A stretch of DNA of 64,000 nucleotides from Gordionus sp. m RMFG-2023 (Eukaryota; Nematomorpha; Gordioida; Chordodea; Parachordodidae): contig NC_088775.1 of assembly GCF_954871325.1 (NCBI RefSeq), positions 40,897,561-40,961,560 on the forward strand, read 5' to 3'. Position numbers and translations under genes: made by a program. Shown one piece after another: positions 39,913 to 49,654 of this stretch; within the stretch, counting starts at the first letter, position 1, and every line of letters begins with the position of its first letter. The notes below the pieces were generated by a model that was not told the origin of the DNA, made no database searches, and saw only the letters and a program-made list of their open reading frames with translations.

Positions 39913-40173
39913 CTAACTTTCTACAACGTTTTTCGTCTGCTCCCCATTTTCCCGCACTGGTAACGCTGCGTTATTATCCGACGTTTCTACTGCGATGGGA
40001 CAAAATCTTAACTTGTGCATCTCTCCACAAGACCAACATTCTAAACGGCTTTTCTTTACCCAAAATTGTTCAGTCCTACGTTCATATCGTTGTCTCCTGG
40101 GCACCTCCTGCAGTAATTCTCCATATCGTCTTGCAGCTTCCATCCATTTGTTTAATTCTAACGACCCATCCAC
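39913..40173 (-). pseudogene. 3' zinc-knuckle reading frame of gypsy copy 1
   Basis: An 86-codon open frame lies between pol and the 3' LTR. It has VDGSLELNKWMEAARRYGEL near its start, a basic PRRQRYERRTEQ stretch, and a CCHC-like knuckle CWSCGEMHKLRFC (spacing C-x2-C-x3-H-x4-C, one shorter than the usual gag knuckle). A related frame occupies the same position in copy 2. CCHC knuckles usually bind nucleic acid in Gag; here the frame is downstream of pol. Role unknown. Confidence 0.7.
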
Positions 40174-40295
40174 CTCTCTAATTTCAATCTTTATGCTTTT
40201 ATTTCCTATTCAGAAGTAGGAATAAAAAAAATTACTATATGTCTATATTTCTCAATCTTCTAATAATCCTTTATAATCCATGGTATTCTACCAAC

Positions 40296-40703
40296 ATTAT
40301 AATTCTCGTAACCATTTTATTCCTTTATAAATTATGATTCTCATAATTGGGTCTATCATCAATTTTATTTCATCAAAAATTATGATTTTCCTAATTAGGT
40401 CTATCATCAATTTATTTCTTATAAATTATGATTCTCCATAATTATGTCTATCATCAATCTCATTTCATCAGAAATTATGATTCTCATAATTAGGTCTATC
40501 ATCAATTTATTCCTTCATAAATTATGATTCTCATAATTATGACTATCATCAATTGCATTTCATCAGAAAATATGATTCTCATAATTAGGTCTATCATCAA
40601 TTTATTCCTTCATAAATTATGATTCTCATAATTATGTCTATCATCAATTTCATTTCATCAGAAAATATGATTCTCATAATTAGGTCTATCATCAATTTAT
40701 TTC
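40296..40703. repeat. Tandem repeat of about 47 bp with alternating types, inside gypsy copy 1
   Basis: About nine units carry ATTATGATTCTCATAATTA (a palindromic-looking start), then GGTCTATCATCAATTT. Units alternate between a tail with ATTCCTTCATAA and a tail with CATTTCATCAGAA, giving a period of roughly 95 bp for the pair. The array separates the integrase end from the zinc-knuckle frame. The matching spacer in copy 2 lacks an obvious array, so it probably expanded after insertion. Confidence 0.85.
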
Positions 40704-40895
40704 TTCTAATAATTCTAATATAATTATTACTAATATCCCTTTATTGCCCTAAGCTTCTAAGTCTTACTTGTTTAAGGTGTCTAGTACAGGTTCCCCTTTG
40801 TCCTTCAATTTCTACCTCTACTCCATTTCTTCCTACATTTTTCTTTACTACACCCTTCCCCCATTTTATTAGACCATCAAACATCAGTATCCACA

Positions 40896-41159
40896 CTAAT
40901 TTACAATTTTAAATTTATTATTATATGGGCTTTCTTGCTTCTCTAATTTTTCCTCTAAAAATTCTAATTCAGTTCTTGTTTTCCTACCTAAAAATATCTC
41001 AGCAGGAGACTTTCCTTTGGCTGTCTTAGAGTTGTTGTAAGCTAATAACAATAACCACCATTTTCCTTCTCCATATTTTTCTTTCTTTAGCCAACTTTTA
41101 GCAATAACTACCATTCTCTCGGCTTGTCCATTACTTCTCGGGTAATGTGGTGGCGACAA
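40896..41159 (-). pseudogene. Gypsy copy 1 integrase, C-terminal part
   Basis: An open stretch of 87 codons contains SPPHYPRSNGQAERMVV, the conserved segment around the catalytic Glu region of retroviral-type integrases. It is followed by WWLLLLAYNNSKTAKGKSP and AEIFLGRKTRTELE, the usual end of the catalytic core in Ty3/gypsy elements. Most of the zinc-binding and first catalytic part of integrase is not seen. Fossil. Confidence 0.88.
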
Positions 41160-41251
41160 TAAATGCTTAATATTCCACCTATCACAAAATTGGTCAAAAA
41201 CTTTACCTTTGCTGGGCCTCCATCCGACACAAAAGTTTCATTAATCCATAT

Positions 41252-41965
41252 TTACCTGCAAAATATTTTATTTTCGTCAAAGCTATTTTTGTTGTTAAAC
41301 CTGAAACCTGCCTCTTCTGCGAAAAATCTTTCTAAACTATTAATTTTGGATTCTCTTTCTTCCTGTTCTGTTTCTTTCTTGAACAATCTTGATAAAATAT
41401 CTGGTAAACAATTTAATTTACCTTCTCTGTATCTTATTTCAAAATCGAAATTACCTACCAATAACAACCATTTTTGCAGCCTGGACGATAACATTAACTC
41501 CTTATTTTCTTTCTTAAATAAATAAACTAACGGTTTATGGTCGGTATATAATACAAAACTTCTTCCAATCAGATATTCCTTGCATTTTGCTAGTCCTATT
41601 CTCAATTCTTCGAAACTTTCCTTCTGTGCTTCTTTCCATTCAAACCTTTTATTTTTCTTTAATAAATCATACAACGGTGTGGCAATTTCTGCAAAATTTT
41701 GTATAAACCGATGATAATAATTCGTAGCTCCTAAAAACGCCTGTACTTCAGTTTTATTATTTGGTGCTCTCATGTTCATTATCTTATCTATATACTTTGC
41801 AATCGGAGTAATTTCATTTCCCTTTATAATATGTCTTAAATACTTTATTTCTCTTACTCCAAAAACACTCTTATTCATATTAGCTCTTAAACCATTTTCT
41901 AATATTATATCTAACACCTTAACTAATCTAGTATTGTGTTCTTCTTCTGTTCTACCAGATATCAA
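41252..41965 (-). pseudogene. Gypsy copy 1 reverse transcriptase end and RNase H
   Basis: A 237-codon open stretch begins in the RT thumb (GRTEEEHNTRLVKVLDIILE, then FGVREIKYLRHIIKG). It continues with the connection segment FLGATNYYHRFIQNFAEIA and the RNase H of Ty3/gypsy type (YTDHKPLVYLF, SSRLQKWLLLVGNFDFEIRY, then LNCLPDILSRL). Domain order and motifs are standard for the family. Fossil. Confidence 0.92.
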
Positions 41966-42186
41966 AAATCGTCGAAATAATACATTATTCCCTTTATTCC
42001 TTGAAATAACGCCGCCATATTTCTTTAAAATATTGGAGCCGATACTTTCAAACCAAAAGGCAATCGGCAGAATGCAAACAAACCTCTATGCATTGTAATC
42101 GTAAATATCTTACTTGTCTTCTCACTCACCTTAATTTGCAAGTAAGCATTAGAAAAATCTATTTTCGAAAAAATTGTTGCTTCTCT

Positions 42187-42738
42187 TTAATTAGCCAGTA
42201 ATTGTTCTATTCTAGGTAATAGATATTTTTCATTTATTAACCACGGGTTAACCGATACTCTATAGTCTATACTTAGTCTTAAACTGTTATCCGGTTTTCT
42301 TATGGGAACTAAAAGTGTTGCCCATGCACTATGCACTAGTGGTCTTATTATTTTTTCTTTTAGCCATTTGTCTAATCCTTTATCTATCTCTTCTATCCAC
42401 GAAAACGGTAATCTTCTTATGGCGCAAAATTTAGGTCGATAATTTTCTTCTAATCGTATATCTACTTCAATATCTTTTAGAGTACCTAATTCTTCTTTAA
42501 AGACTTCCTTATACCTATTCAATATATTCTTTATTTCCTTGTTAAAATTATCCTCAACAACATTCAGTTCTACCGTATTATTAATTCCTTGTTTTTTGAC
42601 TTCGACTGAATTTACCTCTATTGTCCTTATATCTCCTGTTTCCTTATTTTCTTCTAAGTTGCTTCTATATCTAATTAAAAATTCTGGTGTTCGATTTTTG
42701 AGTTCATCGAGAACTACATCCTGTTTGCTCTTAAACAA
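42187..42738 (-). pseudogene. Gypsy copy 1 reverse transcriptase, N-terminal part
   Basis: A 183-codon open stretch holds a protease-RT linker (VVLDELKNRTPEFLIRYRSN) and the start of RT (YKEVFKEELGTLKDIEVDIR, then RLPFSWIEEIDKGLDKWLKE, SAWATLLVPIRKPDNSLRL, SIDYRVSVNP, YLLPRIEQLLAN). The element's recognisable sequence ends at about 42,740 on this side, so gag and protease are absent. Fossil. Confidence 0.92.
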
Positions 42739-42740
42739 GG

Positions 42741-43938
42741 TAACTCATTATTATTTTAAAATGCCATTTTTGCAGACGTATTTGACAGTTATATAATATA
42801 TTACAGTTAATATTTTTAAAATTTTACTAATCAATGCTTTTAATAATAAATATTATATAAGTAACAATATGCATTCAACTATTTAACGCCATCTATTTAT
42901 TTAAAATATTATCATAATAAAATATCTTATTATTCATCCCATAATGGATGTAATAAATTAGATATATTTTCTTCTCCTTTTTACGTGTTTTTAGGAAAGC
43001 TATTTTTTTCTTCTTTGAAAAACAGTTTTGAGTTAAATTTTTAATACGAATAGATATTATTACAAACTACTATTATTTTAAAATATAATATACCAACTAG
43101 AGATGGTGCGACGATAATATGTAAAATTTTAATTTCTTTCATGATATAACTCTGGTTCTTATTTTATAGTTACAAAATGTTTCATTTCTAATATGTCATC
43201 CTTGCCGTGTAAATAACTCAAGGCTTCACTATATTTGCATAATTTCTTCTAAAGATTTTTAGTATTTTTGCTTCATCAATTTATCTAACATAATAAATTC
43301 TGATATGGGTTACTATCGTGAGTGTCATGGCTATGACTGTAAATTAACCAGCATCTATTATTTGTGTGGCTATGTAATTTAAGATTATTACTACAGCTGC
43401 TGAATGCTTTAGATATGCAATAATGGTCAACTGTGTAGTCGTTTATAAATCATTAAAAATGGAAGATAATCTTTTAGAAATTTAATATCTCACAATAATT
43501 TTCTCGATTACTTATCTACCTTCCATCTTGTCATCTAAGAGGAAGCTCTAACTACCATATAGTTATAGGATTTGGATTGGTTGTTTATATTCTCTTCTTC
43601 AAGAATTGCTAATTTGGTAAGGCCTATAAATTTTTCCATATTAGTCCATTCTATAAAACACTGTCCAAAATGGTAATGAGAGTTATATTAGTTTCATGAC
43701 CTTTGTCAATGTAGGTTGCTAAGAATTATATAGCCTTATGTGGTTTTTAAAAAACCATTTTCAATTGAGGCATATTAATTAACCTTTTTATCATTTGTTA
43801 TTCTTTAGACGCAAATTTTTTTTATATCAACCATCGAAAATATTTTATACTGTAATAAATAGATTTTTTATTAAAAAATATTATTTTTAGATATGTCATG
43901 TATTGTTTTAATTATATATAAGTTAGTTAATTTTGTAT
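42741..43938. other. AT-rich sequence, no gene seen
   Basis: No open frame of note, no RNA gene and no clear repeat. It lies between the two outward-facing gypsy copies, where the gag side of copy 1 would be expected, but nothing gag-like is recognisable. Confidence 0.6.
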
Positions 43939-44059
43939 GCAAAATATAATAAATGCAAAATATAATAAATGCAAAATATAATAAATGCAAAATATAATAA
44001 ATGCAAAATATAATAAATGCAAAATATAATAAATGCAAAATATAATAAATGCAAAATAT
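43939..44059. repeat. 16-bp tandem repeat, about eight copies
   Basis: The unit GCAAAATATAATAAAT is repeated almost perfectly from 43,939 to 44,059. It is a simple microsatellite-like array with no known role. Confidence 0.95.
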
Positions 44060-44129
44060 GAAATTCAGAATAATTGTTTAGAGTTAGCAAATTTTAAATA
44101 AGTATAATATAATAATAAAAAATTCAGGA

Positions 44130-44200
44130 TATGGGGGGCTTTTCCCCCCATAAAATTTTTTTAGTTGAGCCCCCTGAGATTGTAAAGGTTAGCCACGCCC
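44130..44200. mobile_element. GC-rich transposon-like terminus with 9-bp hairpin
   Basis: TATGGGGGG (44,130-44,138) and CCCCCCATA (44,144-44,152) form a perfect 9-bp stem around CTTTT. After this comes AGTTGAGCCCCCTGAG, then GGTTAGCCACGCCCCTTT. Read in reverse, the end is AAAGGGGCGTGGCTAACC, which resembles hAT-like termini that begin CAGGGGCGTGGC. It directly abuts a hAT dimerisation-domain relic. No opposite end was found. Confidence 0.45.
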
Positions 44201-44204
44201 CTTT

Positions 44205-44338
44205 GCAATACCTTCATCATCTCTAATTGATGAAAGGTTATTTAGTTTTGGTAAAAATGTTAAGTACGCCGAAACGACAAAGGTCTAATGATAAATTATT
44301 TGAAAAATTTGATTATCTTATAATGAATGTATTTTAAA
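44205..44338 (+). pseudogene. hAT transposase C-terminal (dimerisation) relic
   Basis: One frame reads IPSSSLIDERLFSFGKNV, and after a frameshift near 44,272 another reads RQRSNDKLFEKFDYLIMN before a stop. This matches the hAT family C-terminal signature (S..ERLFS.GK......R...S...FEKL.FL). About 45 residues remain. The catalytic part is gone; the terminus at 44,130-44,200 cuts it off upstream. Confidence 0.75.
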
Positions 44339-44559
44339 TACTCTTTTACAAATTAATATTTCAACTCCCATTAAAAATACTAGTCTCCCTTCTCAATCTA
44401 TGCTAAGAATGGGACTAATACTAATATTAAAATGCCTGATTATTATACTAATCATTGAATGTTTTATTAATTATTGTAAATATTCATTCTTATTATATGT
44501 GTATGTTATGTTCTTCATAAATAAATAAAAACTGTATTTTATAAGCTATTCTAATTTAA

Positions 44560-44749
44560 TTGGTAATGATAATTTTAAAGTATCTTGTATTTAAGATACT
44601 CTAATTGAGTAAAAGATACAAGTATCTTTTATCTTGTATCTTTTTGATATTTTGAAAAAGATACTAGTATCTGTATCTAAAATTCATTTTTTTACAAAGA
44701 ATCTGTATCTGTATTTAAATTCTTCTTCAAGAGGACCTGTCCAACTCTG
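44560..44749 (+). mobile_element. hAT-like 3' subterminal region with GATAC/GTATC motifs
   Basis: The region contains many GTATCTT, AAGATAC and GTATCTGTATCT words in both orientations, a style common just inside hAT termini. It ends GGACCTGTCCAACTCTG at about 44,749. Together with the dimerisation relic at 44,205-44,338 it probably forms the 3' end of one decayed hAT copy. The stretch between them (44,339-44,559) is AT-rich with nothing recognisable. The left end was not found, so no target duplication can be confirmed. Confidence 0.55.
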
Positions 44750-44915
44750 GTTGCAACATAGACACATGTCGTGACAATGAGAGTTATCAAGGGAGCTTAA
44801 GAGCGCGAAATGTGGACACGTAGATACGAATTGTAGAGGGCTATTTTACAATAGTTGTGATGTCCTAAATGTGGACAAGGAGGGCATTCACACGAGAAAT
44901 GTATTAATGATTAAA
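44750..44915 (+). pseudogene. Gypsy copy 2 gag nucleocapsid remnant
   Basis: Cys/His-rich words such as KCGHVDTNC and KCGQGGHSHEKC look like decayed CCHC zinc knuckles at the end of Gag. The position just before the protease remnant fits. The upstream part of gag is not recognisable. Fossil. Confidence 0.55.
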
Positions 44916-45159
44916 TGAGAAAAAAAATAATGATATAAATAATAAAATTAATAGTATATCTGATTTTATAAAATTATAATAGTAATTTAGGTATAAATAA
45001 AACAGATATAATTTATTTAAAATATGAAAATAGAGATATTTTTAAAAATGGAAAATTATTGGAAGAAAAATTGAATCAGATAATGTGTGTAAAATTGAAT
45101 TAGAAAGGTAATAAAGGGAAGTAAATGCCCGAGGATTAAGATAAGAATAGGAAAAAATG

Positions 45160-45345
45160 AAACATAATTTTTATTAGATACAGGAGCAGAGATAAGTTTA
45201 ACGAGTGTAAAAGATTTTAATAAATGGTTTCCAGAAGAAAATTTCATAGCAAAAAGAATAAGAGCTAGACAATTAGACGGTAGTGCTGGAAAAATGTTAG
45301 ATTTTTATGTAATAAAATTGTTAGATATAATAAGGAGATAACGTT
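45160..45345 (+). pseudogene. Gypsy copy 2 protease remnant
   Basis: FLLDTGAEISLTSVKDFNKW contains the LDTGA active-site motif of retroviral-type aspartic proteases. It lies between the gag knuckles and RT, as expected for Ty3/gypsy. Fossil. Confidence 0.75.
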
Positions 45346-45503
45346 ATGGATTACGATATTAAAGATAGAGCCTATCTTAGGTTGGAATGACATTAAGAAT
45401 ATAGTGATTATAATTGGTGGTCTTTGTATGAAACTGTCCGTGAGAACAACAATGTAACGAAATAATACAAAGCTAGAATAAGACTGAGTTACCGAGTTTA
45501 GTT

Positions 45504-46600
45504 ATGAAACATGATTTAGTTCTTGATAAACTAAGAAATCGAACACAAAATTTTTTGATTAGATATAGAAGTAACAAAGAAGAAGATAAGTTATTAAAAG
45601 ATATAAGGTCAATAGAGGTAACAAGTTTAAGTCAAACAACAGGAATTAAGAATAAGGTAGAACTTGATGTTGTTGAGGATAAGTTCAGAAATGAAAGGAT
45701 ATATTAAATAGGTACAATGTTTTTAAAGAGGAATTAGGTACTCTAAAAGATTTTGAGGTAGATATAAGATTAGGAAATTACATGCCTAAATTTTGTGGCA
45801 TGAGAAGATTACCTTTTTGATGGATAGATGAAATAAATAAAGAACTAGATAAATGGCTGAAAGAAGGTATAATAAGACCAATAGTTCATAGTGTATAGGC
45901 GACACTTTGTCCCTTAAGAAAACAGGATAACAGTTTAAGAGTATGCATAGATTATAGGGTATCGGTAAACCCTTGGATATGGGGTGAAATATCCTACCTA
46001 GAATAGAGAAATTACTGGCTAATTTAATGGGCAACAATTTTTTCGAAAATAGATTTTTCTATTGCCTACTTACAAATTAAGGTAAATGAGAAAGCAAGTA
46101 AGATATTAACGATCACTACGAGAGGTTTGTTCGCATTCTAGATTGCCTTTTGGGTTAAAAGTATCAGCCTCAATATTTCAAAGAATCATAGCGGCTATGT
46201 TCCAAGGATTAAGTGGAATCATGTATCATTTAGATGACGTTTTGATACCAGGTAGAACAGAACAAGAGCATAATACGAGATTAATTAAAGTATTAGATAT
46301 AATTTTAGAAAATGGTCTGAGCTAATATGAAAAAAATGTTTTTGGAGTAAAGGACATGTACATGTTATAAAGGGAAATGAAATGTATCCCATTTCAAAAA
46401 TATAGATATGATAATGAGCATGAGAGCACCGAGTAATAAGACAGAATTACAAGCTTTTTTAGAAGCTACAAATTATTACCATCACTTTAAATCGAATTTT
46501 GCTGAGATTACTACACCGTTTGTACAAGTTGTTAAAGAAAAATATAGATTTGAATGGGAAAAAGACAAGATGCAAGTTATGAAATACTTAAAATAAAGAT
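45504..46600 (+). pseudogene. Gypsy copy 2 reverse transcriptase remnant
   Basis: The stretches VLDKLRNRTQNFLIRYRSN (45,504-45,707), LPFGLKVSASIFQRIIAA followed by YHLDDVLIPGRTEQEHNTRL (46,143-46,325; the DD is the catalytic pair), and FLEATNYYHHFKSNFAEI (46,408-46,596) match copy 1 and the Ty3/gypsy RT. The region is heavily decayed. Confidence 0.88.
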
Positions 46601-46888
46601 GGTAGACAAACCTATTCTGAATTGTTTTAAAGAATTTAGATATTATATTAAGTGGGTACATCTAATGAAGGTATAAGAGAAGCTTTGTTGCAAACAATGG
46701 ATAATGTTGGGAAACCGATCTTATTTTAATCTAGACGGTTTAATAGCGCTGAAAGAAATTATTCAACAGTTAAAAGTAGCAGTTAAGTTTGGATTAATAA
46801 AGTGCCAAAAATAGATTGGAAGAAGCTTTTTATTATACACGTATCACATGACGTTAGTTTATTAGTTTAAAAAGGACAATAAAGAATA

Positions 46889-47116
46889 ATGATTTCCGCC
46901 AGGCTGCAAAAATGGTTGTTAATGGTATGTAGCTTTGATTTTGAAATAAGGTTCAGACCGGGTAGACTAAATTGTTCACCAAATATTTTATTAAGGTTTT
47001 TTGTTAAGGAAATAAAAAATGAAGGAATAGAACCCAGAATTAGTAGTTTAGAGCAGTTTTTCTCAAAAGAAGAATTAAATTACAATATTATAAGAACTTT
47101 GAAGGTAGACAAGTGA
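46889..47116 (+). pseudogene. Gypsy copy 2 RNase H end
   Basis: SARLQKWLLMVCSFDFEIRF and RLNCSPNILLRFF match the C-terminal RNase H region of copy 1 at 41,252-41,965. Fossil. Confidence 0.82.
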
Positions 47117-47960
47117 GCCGATAACTTTTGAGCTAGTCGATAATGTATCCAAGCAAGATGAAAAATTAATTATAATTAAAGCATGTTTGAGAGGAAATAT
47201 AAAATGGAAAAGCGAAGACATATCGTTCAAAAACGTTAAGAGTGAATTAAACATAGAAGATAATTGTCTAATAATGAGATGATATCGTTTAGTCATACCG
47301 GTGTAATTATGAAAGGATATTTTACCAGCTGTGCATGCCGGACATCAAGGCATATAAAGAATGAAGAATATAACTACGAGTTGCGATACAAGTAACATGT
47401 GAACTAATAAACTAGCAAAAATAGACAAATGGCCAAAGATGGACATTTCATGCCAAAGCATACATGTATATTTTTTAGAATATGAGAAGAATAGATATTT
47501 TATCATGGTAAATGCAGGTTCAAAATGGATATATTCATGTTGCAGGTTTATCCACAAAATTAGCGTTGGATAAGATGAAAGATTTTGTAGGTAAATATGG
47601 ATTAATAGACTTTAGTATCAGATGGAGGTCCAGCTTTTAAAGGTAATGCATTTGGTAAATTTTGTAATAGATGGAAGATTCGGCATTTATATGCGCCATC
47701 AATTACCCAAGGAGCAATGGACAAACTAAGCGCATGGTAGCAATAGTTAAGAGTTGGTTAAAAGAAGAAAAATATGGAGAAGGAAAATGGTTGTTATAGT
47801 TGTTAGCATACAACAAACAAGATTTAGAAGTTTTTTGGGGGGAAGAAAACAAAATTTGATGTTATTTAAAAAAACTGAATTTTGAGATGTTTTTAGTAAA
47901 AAACGAAATGTTAAGCAAAATAATAAAGTTCATGTTTTTACTGAAAAACGTAACGAAGGA
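47117..47960 (+). pseudogene. Gypsy copy 2 integrase remnant
   Basis: Scattered short words are recognisable: VSDGGPAFKGNAFGKFC-like sequence near 47,620-47,665, a region resembling the copy 1 YPRSNGQAERMVV segment near 47,700-47,740, and KSWLKEEKYGEGKW near 47,750-47,790. Order and spacing fit the integrase core after RNase H. It is heavily decayed, with many breaks. Confidence 0.7.
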
Positions 47961-48024
47961 CTTAAGACAGAGGAATAAACGAAGGGAGGGTTAACTTTAT
48001 AAGCAATAATAATTTTATTTTTAG

Positions 48025-49055
48025 ATGGCTATTTATACGCAAGTGGGAAACTTTACCGTTCATATAGAAATATGTCCAATAGATGGATCAATAATTTCCA
48101 GAAACTGATTAAGGTAAGCAAGGGAAGAAGCGACTAGACTATATGGAGAGATTAGGGGTGTACCGATACCACTTTTTGGAAGCCGATCCGATATTAAATT
48201 AATATCGGCCGATTACCGATCCGATATCATATTTAATTTTGTATTCTGTAAAGATACCGATTGTTTTAATTTTTAATGTACTTTTTATTAGTATAGCATC
48301 TATATTCTAACTATACCATAACTTATGTAATTTAAATATATTATAATGATCATTAGTTTATATTCGATTCAATTGCAATTCTAAAAGTATATAAAATATT
48401 TTTATTGTTAAATTACTTTTATATAATAAGTAATAATATTAATCTATATACATAAATATATTATGAAATTTGAAATAAATAAAATAATATTTAACATTAA
48501 TATATCGAAGATTTCCTTTAGAAATACCAAAATTTCCAATTTATCAGAGGTCAGCCGGCGGCAATGATAATTGTCAATATCACCAGCCTCACTAAAAACA
48601 GATTCTAAAGAGATTATCGCACACTTTTATAAACAGAATGCGCAAAAAAATAAAAATATGGCAGAATGTTAATTAATTATTGTTATTAAAAAAATATGGA
48701 TTTCGATAATATTTATAAAAATAAATAATTTTAGATATATTTTTTTAAAAAAATTTTATAACATACTATTTTTGTTAAAGACGCCATTTTATATCGGATC
48801 AGAAATTTTTACAATATTAGCCGATAACCGATATTTTAAAATGGGTGAAATATCGGCCTGATCCGATCCGATAAAAATATCGGTACATCCCTAGGAGAGA
48901 TGTTAAATGATATGATAATGGAGATTTCAAGAAGCTACGACAGAACAAGAAGGGTTCCTTATGATCAGCCTAGGAAGACAATGCTGGGCTTGTGGGGGTG
49001 ATCATCTGATGAGATACTGTCCAAATCAAATCATGACTATCAATAATGAATGACT
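48025..49055 (+). pseudogene. Gypsy copy 2 3' zinc-knuckle frame, split by a hAT insertion
   Basis: The first part (48,025-48,152) starts MAIYTQVGNFTVHIEICPID and includes EEATRLYGEI, matching the copy 1 frame at 39,913-40,173. The second part (48,902-49,055) has CWACGGDHLMRYC, a C-x2-C-x3-H-x4-C knuckle with the same unusual spacing as copy 1. The hAT element at 48,153-48,893 lies between them. Keeping the motif and its position in both copies suggests a genuine extra gene of the family. Fossil. Confidence 0.7.
48153..48893 (-). mobile_element. Non-autonomous hAT element, 741 bp, with 8-bp TSD
   Basis: The ends are inverted: TAGGGGTGTACCGATA on the left and, read from the right, TAGGGATGTACCGATA (one mismatch in 16). 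They are flanked by perfect 8-bp duplications GGAGAGAT (48,145-48,152 and 48,894-48,901). Both subterminal regions are dense in CCGATAT/ATATCGG words. On the minus strand at about 48,615-48,500 a relic of the hAT dimerisation domain survives (SLESVFSEAG, then RRLTSDKLEILVFLKE). The element is therefore an internally deleted derivative of an autonomous hAT rather than an unrelated MITE. It is inserted in gypsy copy 2. Confidence 0.96.
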
Positions 49056-49422
49056 ATACAGAATGAGGTTCCAAGATTGTTGAATCCAGTGGAGATGAAT
49101 CAAATTCCCTAGATGGGTCTAAGGGAAGGGGAGTTGGAAGTGAAGGAGAGAGAAATATTTCAATGTTATTTTGATATATAAAAGATTTTTATAAAATTAT
49201 TTAGTATGCAAATGTGATGTTATATATAAAAGTCGAGAAAAAATGTATAATTGACCAGCTTTGTTTGTTTAAAGAAAAAGAAATTTTTTGTATTTTAGTA
49301 AAATATTATGGTTGATAAATTAAATAAATGAATTTTGTTAATTATTAAATAAATTAAGATTAGTTAGATAAATTTGGTACTTTTATTGAACTATTACAAT
49401 TAATATTATATATAGACATAGG

Positions 49423-49616
49423 TAGTGTTGTTAAATGGTTGGTTTTTTTCGACCACGACCCTGAGTCTAAGTCGTAAAAATTGGCCCAACCCTGAGCCAG
49501 GGTCGAAAAATCACCACTACCCAGCCCGACCCATTGGGCCTGTTGAGCCGACCCGGGTTGGCTTACTGGGTAGGCCTGCTGGGTTGGCTTGTTGGGTCAA
49601 TTTGTTGAATATATAG
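49423..49616 (+). mobile_element. hAT-like terminus rich in GGGTTGG/CCCGACCC words
   Basis: The block starts TAGTGTTGTTAAATGG and then has dense direct and inverted words such as CGACCCTGAG, CCCAGCCCGACCC, GACCCGGGTTGG and TGGGTTGGCTTG. Its GC content stands out sharply. A related start, TAGTTTTGTTAAATGG, occurs at 53,616, which suggests two members of one family. No opposite end or target duplication was found. An open frame that happens to span it is not a gene. Confidence 0.6.
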
Positions 49617-49654
49617 AAAATTAAACTAGTTTGTTTTAATCCGGGTTCATTGTT

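Larger units (their letters stand above)
39391..42740 (-). mobile_element. Ty3/gypsy retrotransposon, copy 1, broken fossil
   Basis: On the minus strand the order is: RT (42,738-42,187), RT end plus RNase H (41,965-41,252), integrase end (41,159-40,896), a tandem-repeat spacer, a zinc-knuckle reading frame (40,173-39,913), a G-rich polypurine tract, and a 3' LTR (39,894-39,391). The gag and protease side and the 5' LTR are not present. The copy is broken by several breaks (at least five), but long pol stretches remain open, so it is of moderate age. A second copy of the same family, in the opposite orientation, lies at 44,750-49,210. Confidence 0.9.
44750..49210 (+). mobile_element. Ty3/gypsy retrotransposon, copy 2, broken fossil
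   Basis: This is a plus-strand copy of the same family as 39,391-42,740. Remnants run in standard order: zinc-knuckle gag end, protease, RT, RNase H, integrase, then the 3' zinc-knuckle frame. It is much more decayed than copy 1, with many breaks (more than ten), so it is older. A 741-bp hAT element inserted at 48,153-48,893 near its 3' end. LTRs are not clearly recognisable. A purine-rich stretch near 49,120-49,160 and a TGTTATATA at about 49,213 may mark the polypurine tract and 3' LTR start. Confidence 0.88.

Noticed and set aside
39906-40219. Plus-strand open frames at 39,906-40,181 and 39,995-40,219
   Set aside because: They are antisense to the zinc-knuckle frame of gypsy copy 1.
41163-42098. 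Plus-strand open frames at 41,163-41,525 and 41,772-42,098
   Set aside because: They are antisense to the gypsy copy 1 polymerase, which has clear RT and RNase H motifs on the minus strand.
49425-49616. Open frame rich in Pro/Gly over the GC-rich block
   Set aside because: It reads through the subterminal repeat words of a hAT-like end and is composed of those words.
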